The translations under genes and the position numbers were made by a program. The notes under the pieces are model-generated. The model was not told the origin of the DNA and made no database searches. It was given only the letters and a program-made list of their open reading frames with translations. A stretch of DNA of 64,000 nucleotides, taken from positions 30,365,371 to 30,429,370 of the forward strand of contig OZ025243.1 of assembly GCA_964019155.1 (NCBI GenBank), read 5' to 3'. Source of the stretch: Osedax fenrisi. Its lineage: Eukaryota > Annelida > Polychaeta > Sabellida > Siboglinidae. Of the stretch, positions 37,116-48,363 are shown piece after piece (the stretch's first letter is position 1; every line of letters begins with the position of its first letter).

Positions 37116-37120
<5 letters not shown>
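35806..37120 (-). mobile_element. degenerate L2/CR1-like LINE fragment
   Basis: The minus-strand frames give RT pieces in order: DPVPLSIFKLYSDYL, IITPIHKKPSLDPESLLNYL, ERVIYRQIISYL, LDISSVFDMLDHNILL (37053-36376), then GIPQGSVLGPSLF and YADEIQLY (36278-36130), and VCVLFDSTLSFIPHINAITK (about 35950-35880). The palm motif is YADE rather than YADD, and an (AT)n insertion sits inside the palm. Inactive. Confidence 0.8.
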
Positions 37121-37169
<49 letters not shown>

Positions 37170-37442
37170 AAACGATTGTTAAGGAAACTTGAGAGCCGGA
37201 TACACCAGTCTCCCCTGCATAAATTTCTGATTTTCAGGAAATAATATAAGTTAGAATTAACCTCAGAGAAATGTACTTATTATGAATAGAAACTTAATTA
37301 TTGCGGCACAACTATAGAAAGATTTAAAAAAATGTTAATAGTACCTTGGATGTAGGTACTAAACTAAACCTACTACTAAACAAAAACACAATTCTCGGAC
37401 TGCTTCTTTAATGTGTACTTCATATGTGATCATCTTTCTGAT

Positions 37443-37478
37443 TGCATTACATCCAATCTATAGATTGGATGTAATGCA
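37443..37478. repeat. perfect 36-bp palindrome
   Basis: TGCATTACATCCAATCTA is followed directly by its reverse complement with no spacer, next to the LINE fragment at 37484. Confidence 0.9.
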
Positions 37479-37483
37479 TTATA

Positions 37484-37850
37484 GTGCTATCACCTTGTAT
37501 TCTGACTGCCCATCGTATTTCTCAACCTATATATTGTAAACTTAGTAGTTGTTCATCTTCAACAATAACTGAAATCCATAACTTGATTATGACAGCTAAT
37601 TATATTTCTCCAATAAATCCACTTCCCTTGATTGTTTTCAACAACCTGGTTAATACACTCAAATACTCAATTTTAGATTTGATTTCTAAATCACTTGATG
37701 ATGGCATCATGGATACATTCATGAAATATGCTATTATCAAACATATACTATAGAAAACATCACCCGATCCTGACGTGTTGATAAAGTTCAGACCCATATC
37801 CAAACTTCTAAGTATCAGTAAGATTATGGAACGTATTGTAAGCCGTAATG
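37484..37850 (+). mobile_element. L2/CR1-like LINE fragment (RT N-terminal part)
   Basis: The plus frame reads NPLPLIVFNNLVNTL, ILDLISKSLDDGIMD, then past a stop DPDVLIKFRPISKLLSISKI and MERIV. This corresponds to the region before the RT palm. It is opposite in strand to its neighbour at 35806-37120. Broken by a stop at 37751. Confidence 0.7.
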
Positions 37851-38548
37851 GCGTATTGTATACAATATAATCAATTATTACATAAGTATGTACATAATTT
37901 ATATAAATTATAATAAAACTAACTATTTATTAAATATATAAATATATTATTAAAAGGTTATATAAGCTGGTATACAACTATAGTTATACATAATATATTA
38001 TAAATATTTCATAATATAGGTTTACATATAATTATATGGATTTATGTAGGATTTATGTTCTATTATATAATAATTTAATATTTTGTATATTAGTTAAAAC
38101 TATTAAATTGATAAATATAATTTATGTAGCATTCGTGTATTTGTGTATTTAAAGAAATATATAAATTTCAATATTTATATATTGAATTTTTCTATATCAC
38201 AAAATGTTATTTGTTTACATTTATTTTATTTGTTTACATATTTTACAAGTATACATTGTTAGTGGATATACAATGTGGATATACTATTTACCTATAGGTA
38301 AATCGTATACTATTATAGGTAAATCCTATAGGTAAATAATATATTATTATAATAATATGATTTTATAATTATTATAAAATTACAAAATAAATAATTTTAT
38401 AATTTTGTCATATAATTTATTAAAAATCTTTAAAAAATTATCTTTTATATATTTCATAAATTATAATTTATGTGGAATTATTCCACTGGAATATCACACT
38501 ACATTATTTTAAAACGTCACTAATATTATAAATTAATATATAAGTCAT
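37851..38548. other. AT-rich intergenic
   Basis: No gene seen. This is the pre-insertion flank of the RTE element. Confidence 0.5.
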
Positions 38549-41381
38549 ATGTTATATAAAATCCGTAAAAAAGGTATAAATGAAATACAAACGCTGGAGG
38601 GGCACAAACTCTATTATGTCGGAAATGAATCAAAACATATAAATGGTGTAGGCTTCATTGTCAATAAACAGATAACAAATACGGTTATGTGTTTTAATGC
38701 GATCAATGACAGAATAGCTATCATTAGACTACAAGCAACACCATTCAATATTTCAATAATCCAGGTATATGCGCCAACAACCTACCATTCTGACGAAGAA
38801 ATAGAAGTATTTTATAATAATTTACAAAATGTCATTAAAACAGTATCGAAGAAAGATATACTAGTAATTCAAGGAGATTGGAATGCTAAGATTGGTAAAG
38901 ATACAATTCAGATATGGGGACAAATTTCTGGAAAATCATGCAATAATACAACTAACGAAAGAGGTCATCGTCTTCTGGAATTTGCTAAAACAAATGATTT
39001 AATAGCAGCAAACACATTTGGTTCACACAAAAACTCTAGAATTCAAACATGGCATAGTCCTGGAGGTTTATATCACAACCAAATTGATTACATATTTGTG
39101 AGTAAACGTTTCTCCACGAGTGTAAATGTAAACAAAACAAGATCATTCCCAGGAGCAGATATCGGTAGCGATCATGACATGGTATTAATGACGTTCACTC
39201 TTCGACTAAAAAGTCCAAAGAAAAATAAATTTGCTAGAAATAAATTCAATCTTGACAAACTAAAAGATGCAGGAATAAAAGAAATATTTAAGCAGCAGAT
39301 TGAAAATAAAGTAACTGAACAAAAATTAAATGTTAACGATAATATTGAAGAGAGTATACAGAAACTAAACAAACTTATTATTGATACAGCAGATGAAGTT
39401 CTAGGAAAGTACAGAGAGAAAAAGAAAAGTTGGATAACAAATGAATTGCTAGACATGTGTGATCTGAGAAGACAATTAAAAAAGACGAAACATGAACCAG
39501 GAAGTAAATACAAGACTATCAATACTCAAATAAAAAGAGACATGAAAAAGGCAAAAGAAAACTGGATAAAACAAAAATGCGCAGACTTAGGAAACTGTCT
39601 AAACAGGAACAATTCAAAGAAAGCATACCAAATCGTTAAAGACCTAACAAAAAGGAAGAATAAAATCGCTGTAAACATACAAGACAAAGACGGAAAATGT
39701 ATCACTGATAAGGAAGATGTTTTGAAAAGATGGACAGAGTATTGTTCAGAATTATATAAACATCAAGCCAATGGAGACAAGTCACTACTTAATGTAAAAG
39801 AGCCAACAAATCAAGAAAACTTTTCAATTCTGGAATCTGAAGTTGAAGCGGCTATACAATCCTTAAAAATTGGAAAATCACCGGGTGTTGATAACATCCC
39901 AGCTGAACTATTGAAAGCTGGAGGACATATACTAACAAAAATATTTACAAATATATGTAATTACATATGGGAAACAGGAATATGGCCTTCTTGCTGGACA
40001 AAATCTTTGATAATAAGTCTGCATAAGAAAGGAAGTTTCCAGAAATGCGAAAACTATAGAACAATTAGTCTTATTTCACACTTAAGTAAAATTATGTTGA
40101 AAATAATCCTACGCAGACTACAGCACTTCACAGAAGAATTTTTATCAGAAGAGCAGGCTGGTTTTCGCAAAGGAAGAAGCACAAGTGAACAGATTTTTAA
40201 TCTCAGAGTAATTTCAGAGAAGTACTCGCAACATAATAAGCCACTATACCACGTTTTTATCGACTTTAAAAAAGCTTTCGATCGTGTTTGGCATAGTGCA
40301 TTATGGTCTACAATGAAAAGATTCAATATCAACTTAAAATTAATTGAAACTATAGAAAACCTATATAGTAAGGCAGAAAGTGCTGTATATATTGATGGAA
40401 AAGTTGGAGAATGGTTCCGGACAACAACAGGAGTGAGACAAGGATGTTTACTTTCGCCGACGCTATTCAATATAATGCTTGAACAAATTATGAATGACGC
40501 TCTAGATAAACATGATGGAACAGTAAATATTGGTGGAAAGATTATAACTAACCTAAGATTCGCGGATGATATTGATGCCTTAGCCGGATCGGAAAAAGAA
40601 TTACATAATTTGATAACATTAATCGATAATACTTCACGTTCTTATGGTATGGAAATAAATGGTACAAAAACGCAATTAATGACGAATTCTGAAGGTAGAT
40701 TTACATCTAATATTAGTATAAATAACACACCATTAAAAGTAGTTGATTCATTTAAATATCTAGGAGCGATTATTGATGACAAAGGTTCTAAAGCTGAAAT
40801 TCTATCTAGAATTGGTCAAACAATCGCAGCCTTATCAAATTTAAATGTAATATGGTATGACACTTCGCTACATCTTAAAGCCAAAATTCAATTAATGCAA
40901 TCTCTTGTGAATTCAATATTCTTATATGCATGCGAAACTTGGACACTAAGTAAAGATCTGCAAAAACGAATACGTGCTCTAGAGATGAGATGCCTTCGGA
41001 GATTACTAAATATTAACTATAAAGATAGAGTCACGAACGTGGAAGTTAGAAGACGGGTAACATGTCAAATCGGCCCACACTCAGAACTATTAGCAAAGGT
41101 TATTGAAAAGAAACTCAAATGGTTCGGTCACGTTATTAGGTCTGACACAATATCAAAAACAATTCTGCAAGGAACTGTTGACGGTATAAGAAGAAGAGGA
41201 CGACCGAAGTTACAATGGCAAGACAATGTTGTCGAGTGGACTGGCATGGATATTGTAAAAGCAATGAGAGCGACGATGAGCAGAGAAGGATGGAGAAAAG
41301 TTATATGGAATTCAACGGCGCCCCTACGGCATCCAAATGCTATGGGATAGGTTAAAGGTTAAAGGTTAAATGTTATATAAA
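38549..41381 (+). mobile_element. RTE-clade LINE, 5'-truncated, perfect 12-bp target duplication
   Basis: ATGTTATATAAA occurs at 38549-38560 and again at 41370-41381, immediately bordering the element. The 3' end carries a (GGTTAAA)-type tail at 41349-41369, typical of RTE elements. The endonuclease start is missing, so insertion was 5'-truncated. The uninterrupted frame inside indicates a recent event. Confidence 0.95.
38561..41350 (+). CDS. RTE ORF2: endonuclease (partial) and reverse transcriptase
   Basis: A single frame of about 929 codons from the element border to TAG. The apurinic-type endonuclease comes first: QVYAPTTYHSDEEIE, QGDWNAKIG, HNQIDYIFV and GSDHDMVLM. A charged connector follows. 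Reverse transcriptase motifs are GKSPGVDNIPAELLKAGG, NYRTISLISHLSKI, EEQAGFRKGRST, FIDFKKAFDRVWH, GVRQGCLLSPTLFN and FADDIDALAG (catalytic aspartates in FADD). The C-terminal part has FLYACETWTLS, KWFGHVIRSD and RRRGRPKLQWQDNV. It makes cDNA by target-primed reverse transcription. The first roughly 70 residues of the endonuclease, including the early catalytic motif, are lost, so this copy should be immobile. The upstream ATG at 38549 lies in the target duplication and is host DNA. Minus frames at 39172-39522 and 40054-40470 are shadows. Confidence 0.95.
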   Translation: MRKKGINEIQTLEGHKLYYVGNESKHINGVGFIVNKQITNTVMCFNAINDRIAIIRLQATPFNISIIQVYAPTTYHSDEEIEVFYNNLQNVIKTVSKKDILVIQGDWNAKIGKDTIQIWGQISGKSCNNTTNERGHRLLEFAKTNDLIAANTFGSHKNSRIQTWHSPGGLYHNQIDYIFVSKRFSTSVNVNKTRSFPGADIGSDHDMVLMTFTLRLKSPKKNKFARNKFNLDKLKDAGIKEIFKQQIENKVTEQKLNVNDNIEESIQKLNKLIIDTADEVLGKYREKKKSWITNELLDMCDLRRQLKKTKHEPGSKYKTINTQIKRDMKKAKENWIKQKCADLGNCLNRNNSKKAYQIVKDLTKRKNKIAVNIQDKDGKCITDKEDVLKRWTEYCSELYKHQANGDKSLLNVKEPTNQENFSILESEVEAAIQSLKIGKSPGVDNIPAELLKAGGHILTKIFTNICNYIWETGIWPSCWTKSLIISLHKKGSFQKCENYRTISLISHLSKIMLKIILRRLQHFTEEFLSEEQAGFRKGRSTSEQIFNLRVISEKYSQHNKPLYHVFIDFKKAFDRVWHSALWSTMKRFNINLKLIETIENLYSKAESAVYIDGKVGEWFRTTTGVRQGCLLSPTLFNIMLEQIMNDALDKHDGTVNIGGKIITNLRFADDIDALAGSEKELHNLITLIDNTSRSYGMEINGTKTQLMTNSEGRFTSNISINNTPLKVVDSFKYLGAIIDDKGSKAEILSRIGQTIAALSNLNVIWYDTSLHLKAKIQLMQSLVNSIFLYACETWTLSKDLQKRIRALEMRCLRRLLNINYKDRVTNVEVRRRVTCQIGPHSELLAKVIEKKLKWFGHVIRSDTISKTILQGTVDGIRRRGRPKLQWQDNVVEWTGMDIVKAMRATMSREGWRKVIWNSTAPLRHPNAMG

Positions 41382-41414
41382 CAAAATTCATGAAGATTTT
41401 CTTACTTTTTGTAA

Positions 41415-41529
41415 GCCTAGATAGCGCAGTAGGCAGAACCCGGGTCAGTCTCGTGATTAAAACATGAATACTTGTATATTCTATAGAACTCTATAGAGTA
41501 ATCCGAAGGTTCGATCCTCAATTGTGGCA
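41415..41529 (+). ncRNA. tRNA-Met-like sequence with long insert (pseudogene or SINE head)
   Basis: GCCTAGA, then TAGCGCAGTAGG (fits the polymerase III A box, 41422-41433) and GTCAGTCTCGTGAT resemble the first half of an elongator tRNA-Met. GGTTCGATCCT (B box, 41508-41518) and TGTGGCA resemble the end. The expected CAT anticodon position reads CGTGA. About 40 AT-rich bases lie between the halves. The acceptor stem pairs poorly beyond GCC/GGC. I favour a pseudogene or tRNA-derived SINE over a working intron-containing tRNA. Confidence 0.5.
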
Positions 41530-41759
41530 TTTTTGAACTTCCTGTTACTAATATATATATATCAAATACGGTATTTTAAATACCACAATTACTATAGTAA
41601 TAGTATAATTATATGTATACTTCTAATCTACAGTTATCAGTAGAAATTACTATATATATATATAGACATAATAGGATAATATATATTATATTGGGACATA
41701 AAGAGCGAAGCCCATTAATATAGGTATTAATATAAAATGTCTTTATATATATACATATA

Positions 41760-41808
<49 letters not shown>

Positions 41809-42384
41809 ATATACTATAATATTCAATTTAATGTTGATTTTGTTTTATTATTGTATTTATTATAAAAAGCAATAAATAAGGTCATAACATATTTATTTCT
41901 GACGGTTATAGTATTTATTACTGATATATTATTTTATTAATTTAACTTTGTATATTTGAATGATATATAGTATTAATACACATATATATAATATATATGT
42001 ATAGATAATTTATATATATATATGTATATGTGTATACATTTTAAATACATTCTACAGTATAGATTTGTATACATTTGTTAAATATAATATAAATTATAAA
42101 TATATTTATTTTATGTATATTTATTCTACTTACCATTACATATTTATTAATTTTATTTTATATATGTGTTCATTTATTTATAAAATGATATATTATATTC
42201 GTTATTAGATTAATATTTAAATACACTACTAACTAATATGTTATATCCGTTAGTTATTGTAGTCCATAAATTATGTATCAATACATATGCATATATATAG
42301 TTTCATTCACGGCAATTTACATTATTTATATATATAAACTAAATATATTTATATATTTGATATATAGATATATATATATATTTG
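41530..42384. other. AT-rich, no gene
   Basis: (AT)n around 41759-41814 and scattered ATATATGTATA runs. Nothing coding is visible. Confidence 0.5.
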
Positions 42385-43790
42385 ATATATAGATCAACAT
42401 TTAACTTTTAAAAAACATATAGAATATCTAGCTAATAAATTATCATCAATAATATATTTTATGAAAAAAGTTTCGTTTTTAAGTACTGAAAATATGATTT
42501 TATTATATAACTCTTTTTTTTTATCTAATATTTCTTATGGCATAGAAATATGGGGAATACCTATAAATCAAATATAAATATTATTATGTTATTGCAAAAC
42601 AAAATTATCAGAATTATTAACAACAAAATCTTAAATTTAAATCTATTACCTTTAATCAGATTATCAAATACATCTGAATTATTTATTAGTAATAATATTC
42701 TAAAATTAAATGATCTGGTGATGTTTAGAAATATTATATTAATTTATAAATTGCTAAATAAAAATTACAAAATTGATTTTAATGAATATTTTACATTAAA
42801 TAAACGTAATGATAGATTCATTTTACCATTAATGAAAACTACAAAATACCAAAATACAATATTCTTCAAAGGTATAAAGTATTATAATGATATAATATTT
42901 GGTAATATTCTTAAAAAAAATAAAATAACAAATATAAATAAATTAAAAAAAGTTATGAAATTGTTTATCGTTAACCAATATAAAATATAACACTTATGTG
43001 TGATGTTTAATAATATTAAAAATATATTATTTCTTCTAATATTATATTGTAAATTAAATAAATATTTTATATTATAAAACTTTATTAAAAAATCAGTATT
43101 AAATAGGTATTTCTCCATATAAATTTTACATTTTTACATATTTTACATTTTTATATATTTTACATCATATAACTAAACACAAAAAATAAAAAAAAAAAGT
43201 ATTACAAATTAGAAGTATTAAAAACATAAAAAAAAACAGTATTAAATGTTTAAAAAAATTTAAAATTACTATTTATCAAAACTATTTTATATTTATTTTT
43301 CAAATTTTACGTTTTATATATTTAACTTTACATAACTAATAAAAAAAAAAACTAAACAGTATTAAAAATTAAAAGTATTAAAACAATAAAAAACAGTATT
43401 AAAATTAAAACAATTATAAACAGTATTAATAACCTATAGTAACCTACAAATATATATATATATATATATCAATATTATTAAAATTGACATAAAATATGTG
43501 ATACAAATATGTAGATTTTTTATAAATATTATATTACAATTATGAAAAATGTATTAATTATATGTTATACTTTGTTTTGGATGCTTTCTTTTATATTTTG
43601 TTTTAGTTTTGTTTTATTGTTTATTTTAATATCTATTTTTATGTAATTTTATTGTATTTTATCCGAATGAAAATGATGAAATATGACATTACACTACTGT
43701 TAGGAGATATCGAATTAAAAAAGCTCATCGCTTTCACTGATTCTCCTTAGACATTGTCTATAAACTGAATTCATTCATTCATTCATATAT
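42385..43790 (+). mobile_element. LINE 3' part with (ATTC)n tail
   Basis: Frames read LLYNSFFLSNISYGIEIWG, then GNTYKSNINIIMLLQNKIIR and IIFFKGIKYYNDI-type C-terminal RT sequence up to 42990. A 3' untranslated stretch ends in AAAGCTCATCGCTTTCACTG, ATTGTCTATAAACTGAATTC and an ATTC repeat at about 43771-43786. CR1/jockey-group LINEs often end this way. Severely 5'-truncated and interrupted by a stop near 42576. Confidence 0.8.
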
Positions 43791-44295
43791 CATGATATAT
43801 CATATATATGCATAATCATATATGCATATATACAATTATAAATATAAATATAAATAAATATATTTAAATAACACATACATTTTTATTTATTCTATAATTA
43901 AATGCAATGCATATCAATCTATATAATATATTCTATTTTACATTAGCTTATTTATTCACATTTTATTTTATGTAACATTTAATTTATTTAATTATAATTT
44001 ATAATTTATTTTATAATAGTTTAATATTCTAGGTATTTTTTATATCTAATTAATTACTACAATTAATCAATATATAATATATATTATATATTATATAATT
44101 TGTTAAATTACTTCATTATAATATCCCAATTCAGTGTTGTACTGAGAATTCAAGGAAAGGAAATTATTGTGTATCTTGTATAATATATTGTACAATATAT
44201 ATAGTATCAATGTATGATCTTTATTTTAGTGATGATAATATTACGTTTATAAATTCTATTTCCCCAACTAAATACCTCGTCGATATATAAATTTG

Positions 44296-44357
<62 letters not shown>

Positions 44358-44533
44358 TAAATACTGAATAGAGTATACTCTATATAATATATATACTCTG
44401 TATATATATATACTCTATTCAATACATCTCATATTCATAATCTCTATATATACTCTATTCAAATTACCTATTAAAATATCATATATAGATATATGTAACT
44501 CAGGAAATATATCTACCAAGAGTATCTAACATA
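43791..44533. other. AT-rich, no gene
   Basis: It includes an uninterrupted (AT)n at 44303-44356 and repeats of ATATACTCTATTCAA (44390-44465). Confidence 0.6.
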
Positions 44534-45365
44534 GGGGAAAGTATCCTATTACCGACCTCTAAATGATTATTTGTAATAACTTATTCAATATTCAATATAT
44601 TTATTTTAAATTTTATAATTGTATAATTAGGGTAATATGGCAATACATATTTTTGCTATTTTAATTTATTGTTATAATTGGTTATTGATTAGAATGAGGG
44701 TGGGGTCGGTAGTACCGACTCGGTACTGGATAAATGTGCGACGCACATCGTGCGTAATACTCATCCCTCATCCAATTACCGACCCCCTAAAATTCGCTTG
44801 GTAGAAATAATTGTGGTACTATAGGGTAATTATATTAGGGTAATATTATGGCAATGAATAATATTGTAATTTTTAATTTTTGATATAATTATATTGACAA
44901 GAATAAACAGGGTGGTAGGTAATTGGATACATTTGCCTAATACCGACCCCTTATCCTATAATATATTACCGACCCCTAACATAATCGTGGTATAAATAAT
45001 TGTATATTATAATATCCAATCAAAATATTTTAGTAGATATACATAAATGTAATTAATTACAACATGCACGACATTTATTTATTATTGAATTTATGTTTTA
45101 ATATTAATATTAAATTTAAATTTAAACTGTATAGTAATTATACTAAAATAGTGTATATTATTATTTAATATTTATTTATTAATCAGTATGTATATAATCG
45201 ACAGGAATCATGAATCTTAAATCTATATCAATGATACACAAACAACTTAAGTGTCGAAATTAAAACATAATTTAAAGTAAAATACGGATCTATTTTGATT
45301 GGATATTATAAATCACATGGGGTCGGTATTAGGGTAATTTAGGGGGTCGGTAATAGGAAAAGCAT
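44534..45365. mobile_element. MITE-like element, family C (GGGGAAAGTATCCTATTACC)
   Basis: It starts, after TA, with GGGGAAAGTATCCTATTACC, related to but distinct from family B. The far end carries GGGGGTCGGTAATAGGAAAA in inverted orientation. GGTCGGTAATA or TTACCGACCCC blocks recur five times inside. Noncoding. Confidence 0.65.
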
Positions 45366-45833
45366 GTGTTGTATTATTATTAACTGACATTGATTATAAC
45401 CTACGACCCTTGACATACTCAACTTAACTTACTCTTCTAAATAAATATATACATAGCCAGTCGTGACTTAATTAATTAAATTTGTTATCATTATATCCGA
45501 TAAAGCGCATAAACTCAGAAAGTAGCCATAATTACGTATCAGGTCGATACCCTAATTAATTAGATTAATGAACTAACATAACATGGGACAACGGTAACAA
45601 AAAAACAAACGACCAAAATCCTACATTTAATGCCTTTTTTTTATTACAAATATCACGGATACGACATTTTTTAAAATTAAAATAATGTTGAACATGGACG
45701 GTATCAGGACCCCACACATGGTATTGCTAGGAGATCTACCTCACGAACGTATGATATTTAAACAATACGGTACGATCATATTTAAAGGTCTATTATAAAA
45801 ATTTAAAACCGAAGAGAGGATGATATACGACGT

Positions 45834-46520
45834 ATGACATTTGAAATACGTCTTCATATGGATCGGCGAAGAAGGTCTGAGAATCTACAATACGTGGAAC
45901 CACGAAACCAAAACTCTAATCGAATTTTGGAACCACCTGAGCGAGGTTCTAACTACAGACTACAACTAGAAAATATCAAACAAGCGGAAGACGAACTAGT
46001 AGATGAATTCGTGACTAAATGCATGCTTCAAGTGAAGAAATGCAAATTCCGTGATGATACAGAGATAAATACGCGACTAATTGAACAAATAATCAGGAGA
46101 GGAGCATACGACAAGGAAGTGAGATATATTTCTACTCAATCTTCTAACCCAACAGGTCACCAGCGAACTCATTACCACAAGTTCGATGAACTAAAGTTCA
46201 ACGAGATACGAACCGACTCCAACAACGATCTGACCGCCGATCTCCACTTCACGTTGAGAGGCAAACTCGCCACCATGACGGTGAAGGTAGATACGGGAGC
46301 GGAAGGAAACATACTTCCATTACGCACGTACCTCCGTATGTACCCCGAACACTGCACGGGTCCACGACCAACCCATGGCCACTTAAAACGTAGTCTAGCC
46401 ACGTTAACCGTCTACACTGGAGAAGCTATGAAGCACTACGGAATGCTCGACTTAGACATAACGCTAAAGGATTACACGACGCGAGCCACCTTCTTCGTAG
46501 CGAGTCCCCTGGTCACATAA
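45834..46520 (+). pseudogene. Ty3-type gag remnant and aspartic protease
   Basis: The frame has a gag-like helix region (EDELVDEFVTKCMLQVKKCK) fused to a protease-like segment with VDTGAEGNILP, the retropepsin D-T-G-A active site. No zinc knuckle is seen between them, so the region is probably internally deleted. It stops at 46520 and the polymerase continues in another frame. Confidence 0.8.
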
Positions 46521-46522
46521 TA

Positions 46523-47390
46523 TTGGAACTACCATCAACAAAACAGATGAAGAGCATTACATTAAAACAAATCAAGACGGAGATCATCAAGACAATAAGC
46601 GACCTCACAAACATGTATCCCGACAGGTTCGAGGGCGTCGGAAACTTCGAAGATATATACCATATTGTAACCGACACGACGATACCACCCGTGGTATACG
46701 CCCCTAGAAGACCGCCGATATCAATGATATGCGAAACAAAAGAAGAACTGGATCAAATGGAGAGAACAGGAGTAATAGAGAAGGTCATGGAACCTACAGA
46801 CTGGGTTTCAAGTTTAGTTTACGCATGCAAGCAGTCCGATAAACTCAGAATCTGCCTTGACCCACGAGACCTAAACAAGGCCATAAAAAGATCCCACTAC
46901 CCGACGAAGACTATAGAAGATATATCTTACAAGCTTAAAGGATCAAATATATTTAGCAAACTAGACGCACATCGTGCGATCCGTGCCCCTTATCGTGCGT
47001 CGCACGATAAGGATATTGGGCAATAAGCATTGACTACGAATCCAGTTTGAGAACGAAATTCAACAGCCCGCACGGAAAATACGATTCAAGATACTACCAT
47101 TCGGATTGTGTCTAATCCAGGATATGTTCCAACTGAAGATGGACATGATCATTGAGAACTGTCCTGAACGCTCGGCATAGACGACGACATAGCTGTTTTC
47201 GGAAAAACCGAAGAAGAGCATGACTCGAACCTCCACCACATAATGAAACGCGCACAAACAGGAGGACTAATCTACAACAAAGAAAAATGCAAAATAAAGC
47301 ACAAGTACATACATTTCTTTGGTATCATCTTCAACGAAGAAGGAGCGAAGCCAGATCCAGAAAGGATAAAAGCGATTCAAGATATAAAAC
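46523..47390 (+). pseudogene. Ty3-type reverse transcriptase remnant
   Basis: ILELPSTKQM starts the region. VVYAPRRPP, MERTGVIEKVMEPTDWVSSL and LDPRDLNKAIKR are classic Ty3 RT fingers. FSKLDA at about 46955 is interrupted by a hairpin-bearing insertion (CTTATCGTGCG/CGCACGATAAG), and stops follow. The frame resumes at 47243 with IYNKEKCKIKHKYIHFFGII. The catalytic YxDD block is destroyed. Confidence 0.8.
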
Positions 47391-47559
47391 CTCCAACAAA
47401 CAAGACCCAGCATCAAGAATGTGTGTACAATGTCGTACATGAGTCCCTTTGTACCAAACCTACCGACGCACACATCACCATTACGACATATATGTATATG
47501 GACATATATCCATATATGGACACCCTCCCATGAAAATAAATTCAACGATATCAAAGATC

Positions 47560-47950
47560 TAATTTGCAGAGATAGCGAGCTAACCTACCTCGACTTCGTT
47601 AAATACATTGTAATTCAAGTAGACGCCTCGGGAAGGTATTGGAGCTGTATTGATGCAGTCCGGCAAACCAGTAGCATATGCATCAAAATCACTTACTGAA
47701 TGCGAGCAGAGATACGCAAATATCGAACGCGAAATTCTCGCTATAGTATTCGGCTGTAATCGTTTCCACACGTATATATATATGGGAAACACTGTACAAT
47801 GTACAGTGTATATACTATATACACTGTAATTATAGTATACAGTGTATACAGTGTACAATCCAATCTGATCACAAACTACTCTCCATGATTATCCTGAATA
47901 ATATATCAAACGCACCCACAAGACTCCAAAGAATGCTTCAAAATCTACAA
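47560..47950 (+). pseudogene. Ty3-type RNase H remnant
   Basis: QVDASG then, after a one-base frameshift, GKPVAYASKSLTECEQRYA and EREILAIVFGCNRFHTY. After a palindromic insertion the frame resumes with QSDHKLLSM. Order and motifs match Ty3 RNase H. Confidence 0.8.
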
Positions 47951-48039
47951 TAATACGACATAAATATAGAACACATCCCCAGAAAAAACATACCCCTACC
48001 ATATACGCCCTCCAGAGAAGATAAAGCCATGTAGAATTC

Positions 48040-48363
48040 GTGAACATAAAACTACCACAAGAACCATGGGATACGGTGGCAGCCGACCTGTTCGAATTCA
48101 ATAAAGAACAATACCTACTGGTTGCAGATATATACACCAAGTTCCGAATCTTAAGGAAGCTAAGAATCACATATAGCCATAGCATTATCCACGCATTGAA
48201 GGGGCTATTCTCGGAACACGGTATCCCGACATACCTACACACGGAAAACGGACCACAATTCACAGCAGCATCTTTCAGTCAATTCTCTAAAAACTCTCTA
48301 ATCGATACAATAGTGTATACACTTCATAGGTTGGGTTTGGATTCACATATAGGTGAAATATAA
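48040..48363 (+). pseudogene. Ty3-type integrase remnant
   Basis: PWDTVAADLFEFNKEQYLLV, DIYTKF and the second catalytic block GIPTYLHTENGPQFTA of the retroviral-type integrase core are readable. The frame ends early, before the third acidic residue. Confidence 0.82.

Larger units (their letters stand above)
45660..48363 (+). mobile_element. degenerate Ty3-type LTR retrotransposon
   Basis: Gag-like, aspartic protease, reverse transcriptase, RNase H and integrase remains occur in Ty3 order on one strand. Frames are broken many times, and two palindromic insertions interrupt the polymerase part (46970-47020 and 47790-47860). I see no LTRs and no envelope-like frame. GC content is higher than the flanks. 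An inactive remnant. Confidence 0.85.

Noticed and set aside
39172..40470. Minus-strand frames of 116 and 138 codons
   Set aside because: Shadows of the intact RTE reading frame.
41349..41371. Telomere-like GGTTAAA repeat
   Set aside because: Only three units, ending exactly at the target duplication, so it is the RTE 3' tail.
45660..48363. Possible LTRs around the Ty3-type remnant
   Set aside because: I compared flanks by eye and saw no long direct repeats. A self-alignment of 44000-50000 would settle it.
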